A program made the position numbers and the translations under genes. Positions 1 through 10,361 of a DNA stretch of 64,000 nucleotides are shown here, one piece after another. Location of the stretch: positions 117,408-181,407 of the forward strand of contig NZ_JAVHJP010000003.1 in assembly GCF_031020795.1 (NCBI RefSeq), read 5' to 3'. The notes below the pieces were generated by a model that searched no databases, was not told the origin of the DNA, and saw nothing but the letters and a program-made list of their open reading frames with translations. The DNA comes from Hydrogenophaga pseudoflava. Lineage in GTDB: Bacteria; Pseudomonadota; Gammaproteobacteria; Burkholderiales; Burkholderiaceae_C. Position 1 is the stretch's first letter, and every line of letters starts with the position of its first letter.

Positions 1-298
1 GCGAGCGGTCGAACAGGCCCTTGAGCTTGGCCGGCAGGCCGCCCCACCACATCGGCGTGACCAGCACGAAGTGACCACACCACGCGAGGTCGTCCAGGAA
101 CTGCTGCAGCGCGGGCTCCAGCGGCTTGGTGGTCTCGTAGCCAGCCCGTCCGAAATCGGCGTCGAAGTCCAGGTCGTGCAGGTGGACCACGCGCAAATCG
201 TGCCCGGCCTCGCGCGCCGCGTCGGCGTAGCGCTGGGCGAGCGAGCGGCAGAGGGAGGCCGGCGCCGGGTGGCCGTCGAGAACCAGGATGCGGGTCAT
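1..298 (-). CDS. NAD(P)H-dependent quinone reductase, flavodoxin-like fold (N-terminal part)
   Basis: The protein begins MTRILVLDGHPAP, the phosphate-binding first strand and loop of NQO1/MdaB-type flavodoxin-like reductases, and later has TPMWWGGLPAKLKGLFDR, the typical flavin-contacting stretch of that family. Family members use FAD or FMN and NAD(P)H to reduce quinones in the cytoplasm. Only about 99 codons are present; the C-terminus lies off the left edge. The gene is divergent from a tetR gene across about 100 bp holding three palindromes, so it is probably the repressor's target. The exact substrate cannot be read from the sequence. Confidence 0.8.
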   Translation of the reverse strand, partial: MTRILVLDGHPAPASLCRSLAQRYADAAREAGHDLRVVHLHDLDFDADFGRAGYETTKPLEPALQQFLDDLAWCGHFVLVTPMWWGGLPAKLKGLFDRS

Positions 299-316
299 GG
301 GTGATCTCCTTTGAAA

Positions 317-380
317 TTGACCATGGTCAAATTCAATCACAAGTATTGACCATGGTCAATTTAAATTTGACTGCGGTCAA
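317..380. promoter_or_regulatory. Triple palindromic operator between the quinone reductase and tetR genes
   Basis: Three copies of a 14-bp palindrome are present: TTGACCATGGTCAA at 317-330 and again at 346-359, and TTGACTGCGGTCAA at 367-380. Start-to-start distances are 29 and 21 bp. They fill the AT-rich gap between two divergent genes, one of them a TetR regulator, which is the classic arrangement for an autoregulated TetR operator. Binding by this TetR is inferred from position. Confidence 0.75.
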
Positions 381-401
381 CGCCTGCGGCACAGTCCTGC
401 C

Positions 402-992
402 ATGCGCAAAGCCGTCCAGCAGAGAACCCTTGAAACGCGGGCCCGCCTGACCGAGGTGGCCCAGGCCCTGGTGAACGAAAAAGGCTTCGAGGCCTTGCGC
501 ATCGACGAGGTGGTGCAGCGCGCCGGAGTCGCCAAGGGCACCTTCTTCGCCCACTTCACCGACAAGGACGAGCTGATGGACCTGCTCATCGGCGAGCGCA
601 TCAACGCCCAGCTCGACCGCATGGCCGCCGCCGCCCCGCCCCGCAACGCCGAACAGCTCGCACGGCGCCTGATGCCACTGCTGGAACTGATGGCGTTGGA
701 GCGTTACGTGTTCGACGTGATCCTGCGCCGTTCGGGTGCGGCTGCGATGGAAGAGATCGGCCCCATCGCCACCACCTTCGAGCGCATGGGCCAGGTCTGG
801 GGCCCTTGGCTGGCCACCGGCGACTTCCGCCGGGACGTGCCGGTGGAACTGCTGGTCGAAGGCCTGCAGGCCCTGGTGGTGCAGACCCTGGCGCTGCACT
901 TCTGCGCCCTGCACCAGCACAAGCCCATGAAGGACCGCCTGCTGCCCTACCTGCGGGCCTGGCTGGGTCCGTTCAGCGACACACCGCGCTGA
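402..992 (+). CDS. TetR/AcrR family transcriptional regulator
   Basis: A 196-residue protein with the standard TetR layout. An N-terminal helix-turn-helix (about residues 10-55, including the recognition-helix segment VAKGTFFAHFTDKDEL) is followed by an all-helical ligand-binding domain. Members of the family repress their neighbours until a small ligand binds. The three palindromes just upstream and the divergent reductase suggest it represses both that gene and itself, perhaps in response to quinone-like electrophiles. The ligand is not deducible. Confidence 0.88.
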   Translation: MRKAVQQRTLETRARLTEVAQALVNEKGFEALRIDEVVQRAGVAKGTFFAHFTDKDELMDLLIGERINAQLDRMAAAAPPRNAEQLARRLMPLLELMALERYVFDVILRRSGAAAMEEIGPIATTFERMGQVWGPWLATGDFRRDVPVELLVEGLQALVVQTLALHFCALHQHKPMKDRLLPYLRAWLGPFSDTPR

Positions 993-1020
993 GCCACTGG
1001 CCGCAGCGCCGGGTGCGGCC

Positions 1021-1081
1021 CTCTACGTTCATCCTGTTTTATCCAGTTCAGATAATTATCCAAATCAGCTAACATCAGGAA
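1021..1081 (+). promoter_or_regulatory. AT-rich upstream region of the AAA ATPase gene with candidate -10
   Basis: This stretch is far richer in A and T than its surroundings. It holds the 10-bp palindrome GATAATTATC at 1051-1060, whose GATAAT half could be a -10 element; a weak TTCATC sits 17 bp upstream of it. An AGGA Shine-Dalgarno-like sequence touches the ATG at 1082. Promoter function is inferred. Confidence 0.35.
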
Positions 1082-2251
1082 ATGACCAGCGACGGCCTCT
1101 TCCACCGCGAAAGCTACGCCGGCCAGATGGCCGGGCAACTGCTCAACCCCGGCCCGCTGGACGAAAGCACGCGGTCGGGCGTGTTCCTTTCGGGCATCCG
1201 CCGGGTGGGCAAGACCACCTTCCTGCGCCAGGATCTGATCCCTGCGCTGGAGGCCCGGGGCGCGCTGGTGATCTATGTGGACCTCTGGGCCGATCCGGCC
1301 AAGAGCCCGTCAGCCCTGGTGCACGAGGCGGTGCGCCAGACCCTGCAGCAGCTGCAGACCAAAGGCTCGTCCCTGCTCAAACGCATCAAGGGGCTCAATG
1401 TCGGCGCGGCCGGGCTCAGCTTCGGCTTCGAGCTGGACAAGGTCGGCGAGCCCGGCGGCACCACGCTCGCCCAGGCCTTCGAGGCGCTGGTCGCGAAGAC
1501 CAGGGCCAACGTCGTGCTCATCGTCGACGAGGTGCAGCAGACCCTGGGCACCGACGAAGGCCAGGCCCTGCTGCACGCGCTCAAGGCGGCGCGCGACGCC
1601 GTCAACGCAAAACCGGGCACGCCGGGCCGCTTCCTCTTCATCGGCACCGGTTCGCACAAGTCCCTGCTGGCCGAGATGACGACCCGGCGCTCGCAGCCCT
1701 TCGCGGGCGCGCTCTCGGCGTCCTACCAGGTGCTCGGCAAGGACTTCGTGCAGTGGCAGCTGGAGCGCATCGGCACCCAGCCCGGCCTGGTCCTGCCCAG
1801 CCTGGACGCCGCGTGGCACGGCTTCCAGACCCTGGGCCACCGGCCGGAGGAACTGCTCAAGGCCCTGCGCCAGCTGCAGCAGGCCCGAGGCACCGACGCG
1901 GACACCGCCTGGCACATCATCTGCGCAACCCTGGCCGGCGCCGCGGCCGACGCCGACCTCAAGGCCTTCGACGACCTGGGCGAACTCGGCAAGGCGGTGT
2001 TCGAGCGCATCGCCGCAGGCGGCGAACAAGGCGTCTCGGGCCTGTTCGGCGCCGAGTCGCTGGCCTTCTACAGCCAGCGCATCGGCAGCGCGGTGGACGC
2101 CTCGCAGGTGCAGAAGGTGGTGGACAAGATGGTCGGCGCCCAGCTCATCATCCGGCCCAGCCACGGCGTCTACACGATTGCCGACCCCTTCGTGCGCAAG
2201 GTCTGGCAGGAGAAACAGGCGCTGCTGGCGCCGCCCCGGGATCCGCGCTGA
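1082..2251 (+). CDS. AAA family ATP-binding protein, orphan
   Basis: The 389-residue protein has a Walker A motif GIRRVGKTT at residues 38-46 and a Walker B motif VVLIVDEV at about 144-151. That places it among AAA_16/archaeal-type ATPases, which often act as stand-alone NTPase switches. The C-terminal third (from about residue 270) looks helical, with a winged-helix-like segment near the end. No partner gene is adjacent: an unrelated SDR gene converges downstream. An AT-rich patch precedes it. Function is unknown; a role in DNA transactions or defence is possible but not shown. Confidence 0.75.
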   Translation: MTSDGLFHRESYAGQMAGQLLNPGPLDESTRSGVFLSGIRRVGKTTFLRQDLIPALEARGALVIYVDLWADPAKSPSALVHEAVRQTLQQLQTKGSSLLKRIKGLNVGAAGLSFGFELDKVGEPGGTTLAQAFEALVAKTRANVVLIVDEVQQTLGTDEGQALLHALKAARDAVNAKPGTPGRFLFIGTGSHKSLLAEMTTRRSQPFAGALSASYQVLGKDFVQWQLERIGTQPGLVLPSLDAAWHGFQTLGHRPEELLKALRQLQQARGTDADTAWHIICATLAGAAADADLKAFDDLGELGKAVFERIAAGGEQGVSGLFGAESLAFYSQRIGSAVDASQVQKVVDKMVGAQLIIRPSHGVYTIADPFVRKVWQEKQALLAPPRDPR

Positions 2252-2271
2252 ACCGGGTCGGAACCGGTGCC

Positions 2272-3033
2272 TCAGAGGTGGATGCCGCCCGAGGCTTCGA
2301 TGCGCTGGCCATTGACCCAGCCCAGCTCGCCCGACAGGAGCGCGCCCATCACCTGGCCGATGTCGTCCGGCCGGCCCACGCGACCGAGCGCGGTCTGGCC
2401 CGCAATCATGGCGTTGAGCTGCGCGTTGTCGCGCACCGCGCCACCGCCGAAGTCGGTCTCGATCGCGCCCGGCGCGAGGGTGTTGACCGTGATGCGGCGT
2501 GGCCCCAGTTCCAGCGCCAGGTAGCGCGTCAGCACCTCGACACCGCCCTTCATGACCGCGTAGGCCGCGTAGCCAGGCAGCGAGAAGCGCGCCAGCCCGG
2601 AGGACACGTTGAGGATGCGGCCCCCGTCGGCGATCAGCGGTAGCAGCGCCTGGGTGAGGAAGAAACTGCCCTTGAGGTGCACGCGCAGCATCTCGTCGAA
2701 CTGGGCCTCGGTGGTCTGGGCGAACGACGCGTGCACGCCGCTGCCAGCGTTGTTGAGCAGGGCGTCAAAGGTCTCACGTTGCCAGTGGGTCCGCAGCGCG
2801 GCGCGCACCGCGTCGGCGAATGTGGCAAAGCCGCTGCTGTCGCCCAGATCCAGCGGCAGGGCCACCGCGGTTGCCCCGCGCGCCTGCAGCTCGGCGACCA
2901 GGGTCCCGGCATCGGCCGCGCCCTGGCGGTAGGTGACGATCAGGTCAAAGCCACGACTCGCCATCTGCAGGGCGGCGTTGCGTCCGAGGCCTCGGCTGCC
3001 CCCGGTGACAAGGGCGATGGGTCGGGTGTTCAT
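2272..3033 (-). CDS. SDR family NAD(P)-dependent oxidoreductase
   Basis: A 253-residue classical short-chain dehydrogenase/reductase. It has the cofactor motif TGGSRGLG at residues 10-17, NNAG at 94-97, a catalytic serine near 144-145 and the catalytic YxxxK pair Y158/K162. A basic residue after the glycine motif (R14) and TYRQ after strand 2 would fit NADP(H), but this is tentative. It is divergent from a LysR regulator, its likely controller. The substrate is unknown. Confidence 0.88.
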   Translation of the reverse strand: MNTRPIALVTGGSRGLGRNAALQMASRGFDLIVTYRQGAADAGTLVAELQARGATAVALPLDLGDSSGFATFADAVRAALRTHWQRETFDALLNNAGSGVHASFAQTTEAQFDEMLRVHLKGSFFLTQALLPLIADGGRILNVSSGLARFSLPGYAAYAVMKGGVEVLTRYLALELGPRRITVNTLAPGAIETDFGGGAVRDNAQLNAMIAGQTALGRVGRPDDIGQVMGALLSGELGWVNGQRIEASGGIHL

Positions 3034-3152
3034 GCGGAGGGTCCTTTCAAGGCAGGGTTGGAACAGGCCCGCAGTCTATTGATCGATCCTGAATGAATAA
3101 ACCCTTTTAATCTGGCTAGACTGTGCAGGAATTCAGACCAATCGATGGCACC
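3034..3152. promoter_or_regulatory. Divergent promoter region between the SDR and lysR genes
   Basis: The 119-bp gap includes the palindrome GATCGATC at 3081-3088 within an AT-rich run (about 3078-3115). LysR regulators normally bind such divergent gaps at T-N11-A sites. A fit is possible around the palindrome but no site is clear-cut. Confidence 0.4.
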
Positions 3153-4058
3153 ATGCACCTCACCGAATCGCTGCGCATCTTTGCCCGTGTGGCCGAACTG
3201 GCCAGCTTCAGCGCCGCCGCCGAACAGCTGGGCCTGCCACGCACCAGCGTGTCCGCCGCCGTGCGCGAGGCCGAGACCGAACTCGGCACGCGCCTGCTGC
3301 ACCGGACCACGCGACGCGTGCAGCTCACCCAGGACGGGCAGGTGGTCTATGAACGCGCGCTGGACCTGCTGGCGGACGTCGACGAGCTGCGCGGCCTCTT
3401 CCAGGCCGAACCCGCCGCGCTGCGCGGGCGCCTGCGCGTGGACATGCCGCAGACCCTGGCCCGGGAACTCGTCATCCCTGCGCTGCCGCGCTTCATGGCC
3501 GAGCACCCGGCGCTGGAGATCGAGCTCTCGTCGGTGGACCGCCGCGTGGACCTGGTGCGCGAAGGCTTCGACTGCGTGCTGCGCGTCGGCCACCTGGCCG
3601 ATTCCAGCCTGATCGCCCGGCCCCTGGGCGCCTACCTCATGGTCAACCTGGCCAGTCCCGCCTACCTCCAGGCCCACGGCAGACCCCGCACGCTGGCCGA
3701 TCTGGGCCGGCACCGCCTGGTGCACTACGTGCCCACGCTGGGCAACAGGACCGACGGCTTTGAATACGTGGACACCGACGGCACGGTGCACACCCTGGCC
3801 ATGGACGGCGCGCTCACCGTCAACACCACCGCCGCCTACGAAGCCGCCGCCCTGGCCGCTCTGGGCATCGTCCAGATGCCGGAGGCCGGCATGCGCGCCC
3901 ACCTGCAGGCCGGGCGGCTGGTGGAGGTGCTGCCGAAATGGCGCGCCGCCCCCCTGCCGGTCTCCGTGGTCTATGCCCACCGCCGCCACCTGCCGCAGCG
4001 TGTGCAGGTGTTCATGCACTGGCTGGCGGCGCTCATCACCCCCCGGTTGCAGGCCTGA
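3153..4058 (+). CDS. LysR family transcriptional regulator
   Basis: The 301-residue protein has a LysR N-terminal winged helix (about residues 1-60, with the FSAAAEQLGLPRTSVSAAVREAE pattern) and a type 2 periplasmic-binding-like effector domain (about 90-295). I chose the ATG beginning MHLTES; an in-frame GTG ten codons earlier is less likely because family proteins start just before the helix-turn-helix. It is divergent from the SDR gene and probably regulates it. The effector is unknown. Confidence 0.88.
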   Translation: MHLTESLRIFARVAELASFSAAAEQLGLPRTSVSAAVREAETELGTRLLHRTTRRVQLTQDGQVVYERALDLLADVDELRGLFQAEPAALRGRLRVDMPQTLARELVIPALPRFMAEHPALEIELSSVDRRVDLVREGFDCVLRVGHLADSSLIARPLGAYLMVNLASPAYLQAHGRPRTLADLGRHRLVHYVPTLGNRTDGFEYVDTDGTVHTLAMDGALTVNTTAAYEAAALAALGIVQMPEAGMRAHLQAGRLVEVLPKWRAAPLPVSVVYAHRRHLPQRVQVFMHWLAALITPRLQA

Positions 4059-4110
4059 CCGACACGGCGGCGACAGCCCGCACTGGTGCCGGCGCCATGC
4101 GGCGGATATA

Positions 4111-4124
4111 TTTCGCATGCGAAA
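4111..4124. promoter_or_regulatory. Perfect 14-bp palindrome, candidate MarR operator
   Basis: TTTCGCATGCGAAA is a perfect palindrome 15 bp before the marR start codon and next to GGATATA, which could be a -10 element. MarR repressors typically bind palindromes overlapping their own promoter. Assignment is by position. Confidence 0.6.
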
Positions 4125-4139
4125 CAAATCAGACACCGC

Positions 4140-4598
4140 ATGCCACCCGTCCGACCACCCCGCCTCATCTTTCTGCTCAACGCGGCCCAGCGCCGCCTGC
4201 AGCAGCTCGTGGCCGCCGAGCAGCTGCGCCTGGCCCACGAGAGCGAGCACGCCCCGTCGCCCGCGCAGGGCGGCCTGCTGTTCGTGCTGCAGAACGGCGA
4301 CGGTCGCACCATGGGCGAGGTCTCGCAGGAGCTGGACCTCGCGCCCTCGGCCACCACGGGCCTGGTGCAACGCACCGAGGCGCTGGGCTGGGTGCGGCGC
4401 GCCGCCTGCCCGCAGGACGCGCGCACCCAGCGCGTGTGGCTGCTGCCCGCCGGGCGCGAACAGCTGCCGCTGCTGCGCTCGGCCGTGCAGCGCATCAACC
4501 GCCGGCTGACCAACGGTTTCACCCCCGACGAGTTGGCCACCGTGGCCCGCTGGCTGCAACACGTGCAGCAGACCACCCAGGAGTCCGACGAACCATGA
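4140..4598 (+). CDS. MarR family transcriptional regulator
   Basis: A 152-residue protein with a MarR-type winged helix: MGEVSQELDLAPSATTGLVQ is the helix-turn-helix, followed by the basic wing segment ACPQDARTQRVWL. The chosen ATG lies downstream of the palindrome; an upstream ATG would place the operator inside the coding sequence. Its stop overlaps the next gene's start (ATGA), so it is co-expressed with the hydrolase and probably autorepresses the pair. Confidence 0.85.
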   Translation: MPPVRPPRLIFLLNAAQRRLQQLVAAEQLRLAHESEHAPSPAQGGLLFVLQNGDGRTMGEVSQELDLAPSATTGLVQRTEALGWVRRAACPQDARTQRVWLLPAGREQLPLLRSAVQRINRRLTNGFTPDELATVARWLQHVQQTTQESDEP

Positions 4599-5497
4599 AC
4601 ATTCCGCACCAGCCCACCGACGAAACCGTGTCCATCACCTGCGCCGACGGCCAGCGACTGCGCGGCCACTTCATCGCCCGCAGCGGCGGCGCACCGGGCG
4701 GCCTGCCGGTGCTCATCTCGCCGGCCACCGGCGTGCGGCAGCACTTCTACCTGCGCTTTGCGCGCTGGCTGGCCGCGCAAGGCCATGACGTGCTGGTGTT
4801 CGACTACCGGGGCATCGGCCTGTCGCTGCAGGGGCGCCTCAAGGACTGCCGCGCCACCCTGGCCGACTGGGGCCAGCAGGACCAGGTCGCGGCGCTGGAC
4901 TGGCTGCTCGCGCGCACCGGCGCGGCGCAGGCCGTCATCGTCGGCCACAGCGCGGGCGGGCAGATGATCGGCCTGCTGCCCAACCACCACCGTGTGGCGC
5001 GGCTGGTGGGCATCTCGGCCTCCACCGGCTGGTTCAAGGCCATGCGGCCCGGCTTCCGCCTGAAGGCCAACTTCGGCATGCGGCTGGTGCTGCCGCTGGG
5101 CACCCGCCTCACCGGCTACGGCACCACCGCCCTGCTCGGCCTGGGCGAGAACCTGCCGGCCGGCGTGGCGCTGCAGTGGTCGCGCTGGTGCGCGCGCGGC
5201 GGCTACGCCACCAACGCCGTGCGCCACCAGCCCGAGCGCGACTTCCACGCCCAGGTGCGCACGCCTGTGACCGTGCTGCACGCCGAAGACGACGACATCG
5301 CCAACCCGGCCACCGTGGCCGACCTGCTGCGCACCCTGCCCGCCGCGCCGCGCCAGGCCCACTGCCTCAAGCCGCGCGACCTCGGCCTGCGCCACCTCGG
5401 CCACCTCGACTGGTTCCGGCAGTCGCACCAGAGCGTGTGGCCGCTGATGGCGCGGGCGGTGCGGGGCGAAGCCGTGCGGTCTGCGCCGGGACACTGA
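4595..5497 (+). CDS. Alpha/beta hydrolase
   Basis: A 300-residue alpha/beta hydrolase. The nucleophile elbow is GHSAGG (Ser119), preceded by FDYRGIGLS, a common oxyanion-side segment. A late HLGHLDWFR supplies the likely catalytic histidine and HAEDDD the acid. There is no signal peptide, so it is cytoplasmic. Translationally coupled to the MarR regulator upstream. The family includes esterases and uncharacterised YbgR-like proteins; the substrate is unknown. Confidence 0.83.
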   Translation: MNIPHQPTDETVSITCADGQRLRGHFIARSGGAPGGLPVLISPATGVRQHFYLRFARWLAAQGHDVLVFDYRGIGLSLQGRLKDCRATLADWGQQDQVAALDWLLARTGAAQAVIVGHSAGGQMIGLLPNHHRVARLVGISASTGWFKAMRPGFRLKANFGMRLVLPLGTRLTGYGTTALLGLGENLPAGVALQWSRWCARGGYATNAVRHQPERDFHAQVRTPVTVLHAEDDDIANPATVADLLRTLPAAPRQAHCLKPRDLGLRHLGHLDWFRQSHQSVWPLMARAVRGEAVRSAPGH

Positions 5498-5523
5498 ACA
5501 CGCCCGCTGCGCTACGCTCGGGC

Positions 5524-8124
5524 ATGCCCGCACCGACCAGCCACCCCGCCGATCGGGACACACCGGCCGGTTCGGCCCAGGGCCTCTCCTCGGCCACGGC
5601 CGCCCGGCGGCTGGCCGAGGACGGCCCCAACGCCCTGCCCGGCGGCCAGCGCCGCAGCCTGCTGTCCATCGCGCGGGACACGGCGAAGGAGCCCATGTTC
5701 GCGCTGCTGCTGGCCGCGGGCACGCTCTACCTGGCCTTCGGAGACCTGCAGGAAGGGCTGACGCTGTTCGGCTTCGTGCTCGTCACGCTGGGGCTGACGC
5801 TGTACCAGGAGGGCAAGACCGAGCGTGCCATCGAGGCGCTGCGCGACCTGACCAGCCCCCGTGCGCTGGTGGTGCGCGACGGCGTGGTGCAGCGCATCGC
5901 CGGCTGCGACGTGGTGCGCGGCGACCTGCTGCAGCTGAGCGAGGGCGACCGCGTGCCGGCCGATGCCCTGCTGCTGTCGGCCGATGGCGTGCAGGCCGAC
6001 GAGTCGCTGCTGACGGGCGAGCCGGTTCCGGTGGCCAAGCGGGCCGCCCTGCCCGACGAACTTCCTGCGGCCGCACCCGGCGGCGACGACCTGCCCACGG
6101 TGTACGCCGGCACGCTGATCGTGCGCGGGCAGGCGCTGGCCCGGGTCACGGCCACGGGGGCGCGCAGCGAGATCGGCCGCATCGGCCTGGCGCTGGGCAC
6201 GCTGGACAACGAACGCTCCCCGCTGCAGCGGCAGACCACCGCGCTGGTGCGCAGGCTGGCCCTGCTGGCGCTGCTGCTCAGCCTGGCGCTGGTGCTGGTG
6301 CACGGGCTGGCGCGCGGCGACTGGCTGCAGGCCACGCTGGCCGGCATCGCGCTGGCCATGGCCATGCTGCCCGAGGAATACCCGGTGGTGATGACCGTGT
6401 TCCCCGCGCTGGGCGCACGCCGCCTGTCGCGCGAAGGCGTGCTCACGCGGCGCATCAACGCCATCGAGACCCTGGGCGCCACCACGGTGCTGTGCAGCGA
6501 CAAGACCGGCACGCTGACCGCCAACCGCATGACGGTGACCCACCTGGCCGCAGGCGGCGCTGCGCTGCCCGACCGCCTGGCGCTGGACACGCTGGGCAGT
6601 GCGCCGCTGCCCGAGGCCTTCCACACGCTGGTGGAGTATTCGATCCTGGCCAGCGTGGTGGAGCCGTTCGACCCGATGGAGAAGGCCTTCCACCAGCTGG
6701 GCGCGCGCTTCCTCGCTGACACCGAACACCTGCACCACGACTGGCGGCTGGTGCAGACCTACGCGCTGAGCCCGGCGCTGCGCGCCATGTCGCACGTGTG
6801 GGCGGCGTCGAGCGGCGGCGCGCAGACGGTGGCCGCCAAGGGCGCCCCCGAAGCGGTGATGGACCTGTGCCATCTCGATGCGACCCAGCGGGCGCACATC
6901 GCGGCGGTGGTGGACGGGCTGGCCGCACAGGGCCTGCGCGTGCTGGCCGTGGCCAGCGGCCGGTTCGAGGGCGAGGTCTGGCCCGCCAACGAACACGATT
7001 TCGACTTCAGCTTCGTCGGCCTGCTGGGTCTGGCCGACCCCGTGCGCCCGCAAGTGCCGGCGGCGATTGCCGAGTGCCGTACGGCAGGCATCCGCGTGGT
7101 CATGATCACCGGCGATTACCCCACCACCGCGCTGACCATCGCGCGGCAGGCGGGACTGGCCACATCGCTCACTGCGAACGACGTGCTCTCGGGCGACGAG
7201 ATGGCATCGCTCGGCGATGCCGCGTTGCAGGAACGGATGACGCACGTCAGCGTGTGCGCACGCATCGCGCCGGAACAGAAGCTGCGCATCGTGCAGGCGC
7301 TCAAGGCGCGCGGCGACATCGTGGCCATGACCGGCGACGGCGTGAACGACGCGCCCGCCCTGCGTGCCGCACACGTGGGCGTGGCCATGGGCTTGCGCGG
7401 CACCGACGTGGCGCGCGAGGCGGCCTCGCTGGTGCTGGTGGACGACGACTTCGCGGCCATCGTGCGCGCGGTGCGCCTGGGGCGGCGCATCTTCGACAAC
7501 CTGCGCAAGGCCATGTCCTACATCCTCGCGGTGCACGTGCCGATTGCCGGCATGGCGCTGCTGCCGGTGCTGTTCGGATGGCCCGCCCTGCTGTTCCCGA
7601 TGCACATCGCGCTGCTCGAACTCATCATCGACCCGGCCTGCTCGATCGCCTTCGAAAACGAACCGGCCGAAAGCGACCTGATGCAGCGCCCGCCACGCGA
7701 GGTCCACACGCCACTGTTCGGCGGCGCCACCCTGTGGCTGGCCCTGCTGCAGGGTCTGGGCGTGCTGGTCGCAGTGCTGGGCGCCTTCGCCTGGGCCGCG
7801 CCCCGCCTGCCCGAAGCCGAGGCGCGCGCCCTGGCCTTCGCGACGCTGGTGGTGGGCAACCTGGCGCTGATCCTGTCCAACCGCTCGGCCACCGAGCCGT
7901 TCTGGGTCACGCTGCGCAGGCCCAACCGCGCGCTCTGGGTGGTGGTGGGGCTGGCCCTGGCGCTGCTGCTGGCGGCGCTGCATGTGCCCTGGGCCGTGGA
8001 GATGCTGCGCTTTGCGCCGCTGGCCCGGAGCGAACTCGCGGCGGCCTGCGGGCTCGGCCTGCTGAGCGTGCTCTGGTTCGAGGCCCTCAAACGGGTGAGG
8101 CGCGGGCGGCGGGTACACCGCTGA
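5524..8124 (+). CDS. Cation-translocating P-type ATPase (P2-like)
   Basis: The 866-residue membrane ATPase carries the phosphorylation motif DKTGT (Asp326), an actuator LLTGEP motif and the hinge GDGVNDAP. It has two N-terminal membrane helices, two around the MLPEEYPVV M4 motif, and six at the C-terminus. PEEYP replaces the PEGLP of SERCA/PMA1-type pumps, and M6 carries IDPACSIAFE, so the transported ion is uncertain (Ca2+ or another divalent cation). The start chosen is the ATG reading MPAPTSH, 26 bp after the hydrolase stop. It may be the third gene of the marR unit. Confidence 0.88.
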   Translation: MPAPTSHPADRDTPAGSAQGLSSATAARRLAEDGPNALPGGQRRSLLSIARDTAKEPMFALLLAAGTLYLAFGDLQEGLTLFGFVLVTLGLTLYQEGKTERAIEALRDLTSPRALVVRDGVVQRIAGCDVVRGDLLQLSEGDRVPADALLLSADGVQADESLLTGEPVPVAKRAALPDELPAAAPGGDDLPTVYAGTLIVRGQALARVTATGARSEIGRIGLALGTLDNERSPLQRQTTALVRRLALLALLLSLALVLVHGLARGDWLQATLAGIALAMAMLPEEYPVVMTVFPALGARRLSREGVLTRRINAIETLGATTVLCSDKTGTLTANRMTVTHLAAGGAALPDRLALDTLGSAPLPEAFHTLVEYSILASVVEPFDPMEKAFHQLGARFLADTEHLHHDWRLVQTYALSPALRAMSHVWAASSGGAQTVAAKGAPEAVMDLCHLDATQRAHIAAVVDGLAAQGLRVLAVASGRFEGEVWPANEHDFDFSFVGLLGLADPVRPQVPAAIAECRTAGIRVVMITGDYPTTALTIARQAGLATSLTANDVLSGDEMASLGDAALQERMTHVSVCARIAPEQKLRIVQALKARGDIVAMTGDGVNDAPALRAAHVGVAMGLRGTDVAREAASLVLVDDDFAAIVRAVRLGRRIFDNLRKAMSYILAVHVPIAGMALLPVLFGWPALLFPMHIALLELIIDPACSIAFENEPAESDLMQRPPREVHTPLFGGATLWLALLQGLGVLVAVLGAFAWAAPRLPEAEARALAFATLVVGNLALILSNRSATEPFWVTLRRPNRALWVVVGLALALLLAALHVPWAVEMLRFAPLARSELAAACGLGLLSVLWFEALKRVRRGRRVHR

Positions 8125-8137
8125 CCGGACGGGGGTA

Positions 8138-8168
8138 TTTAGCGCCGCGCGAAGAAGCACGCTACACT
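8138..8168 (+). promoter_or_regulatory. Candidate promoter of the thi operon
   Basis: A TACACT hexamer at 8163-8168 would be a reasonable -10 placed just before the riboswitch; a weak TTTAGC at 8138-8143 is a possible -35 with long spacing. Supported mainly by position between the ATPase stop and the aptamer. Confidence 0.35.
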
Positions 8169-8176
8169 GCGCGCCT

Positions 8177-10358
<2,182 letters not shown>

Positions 10359-10361
10359 GCC

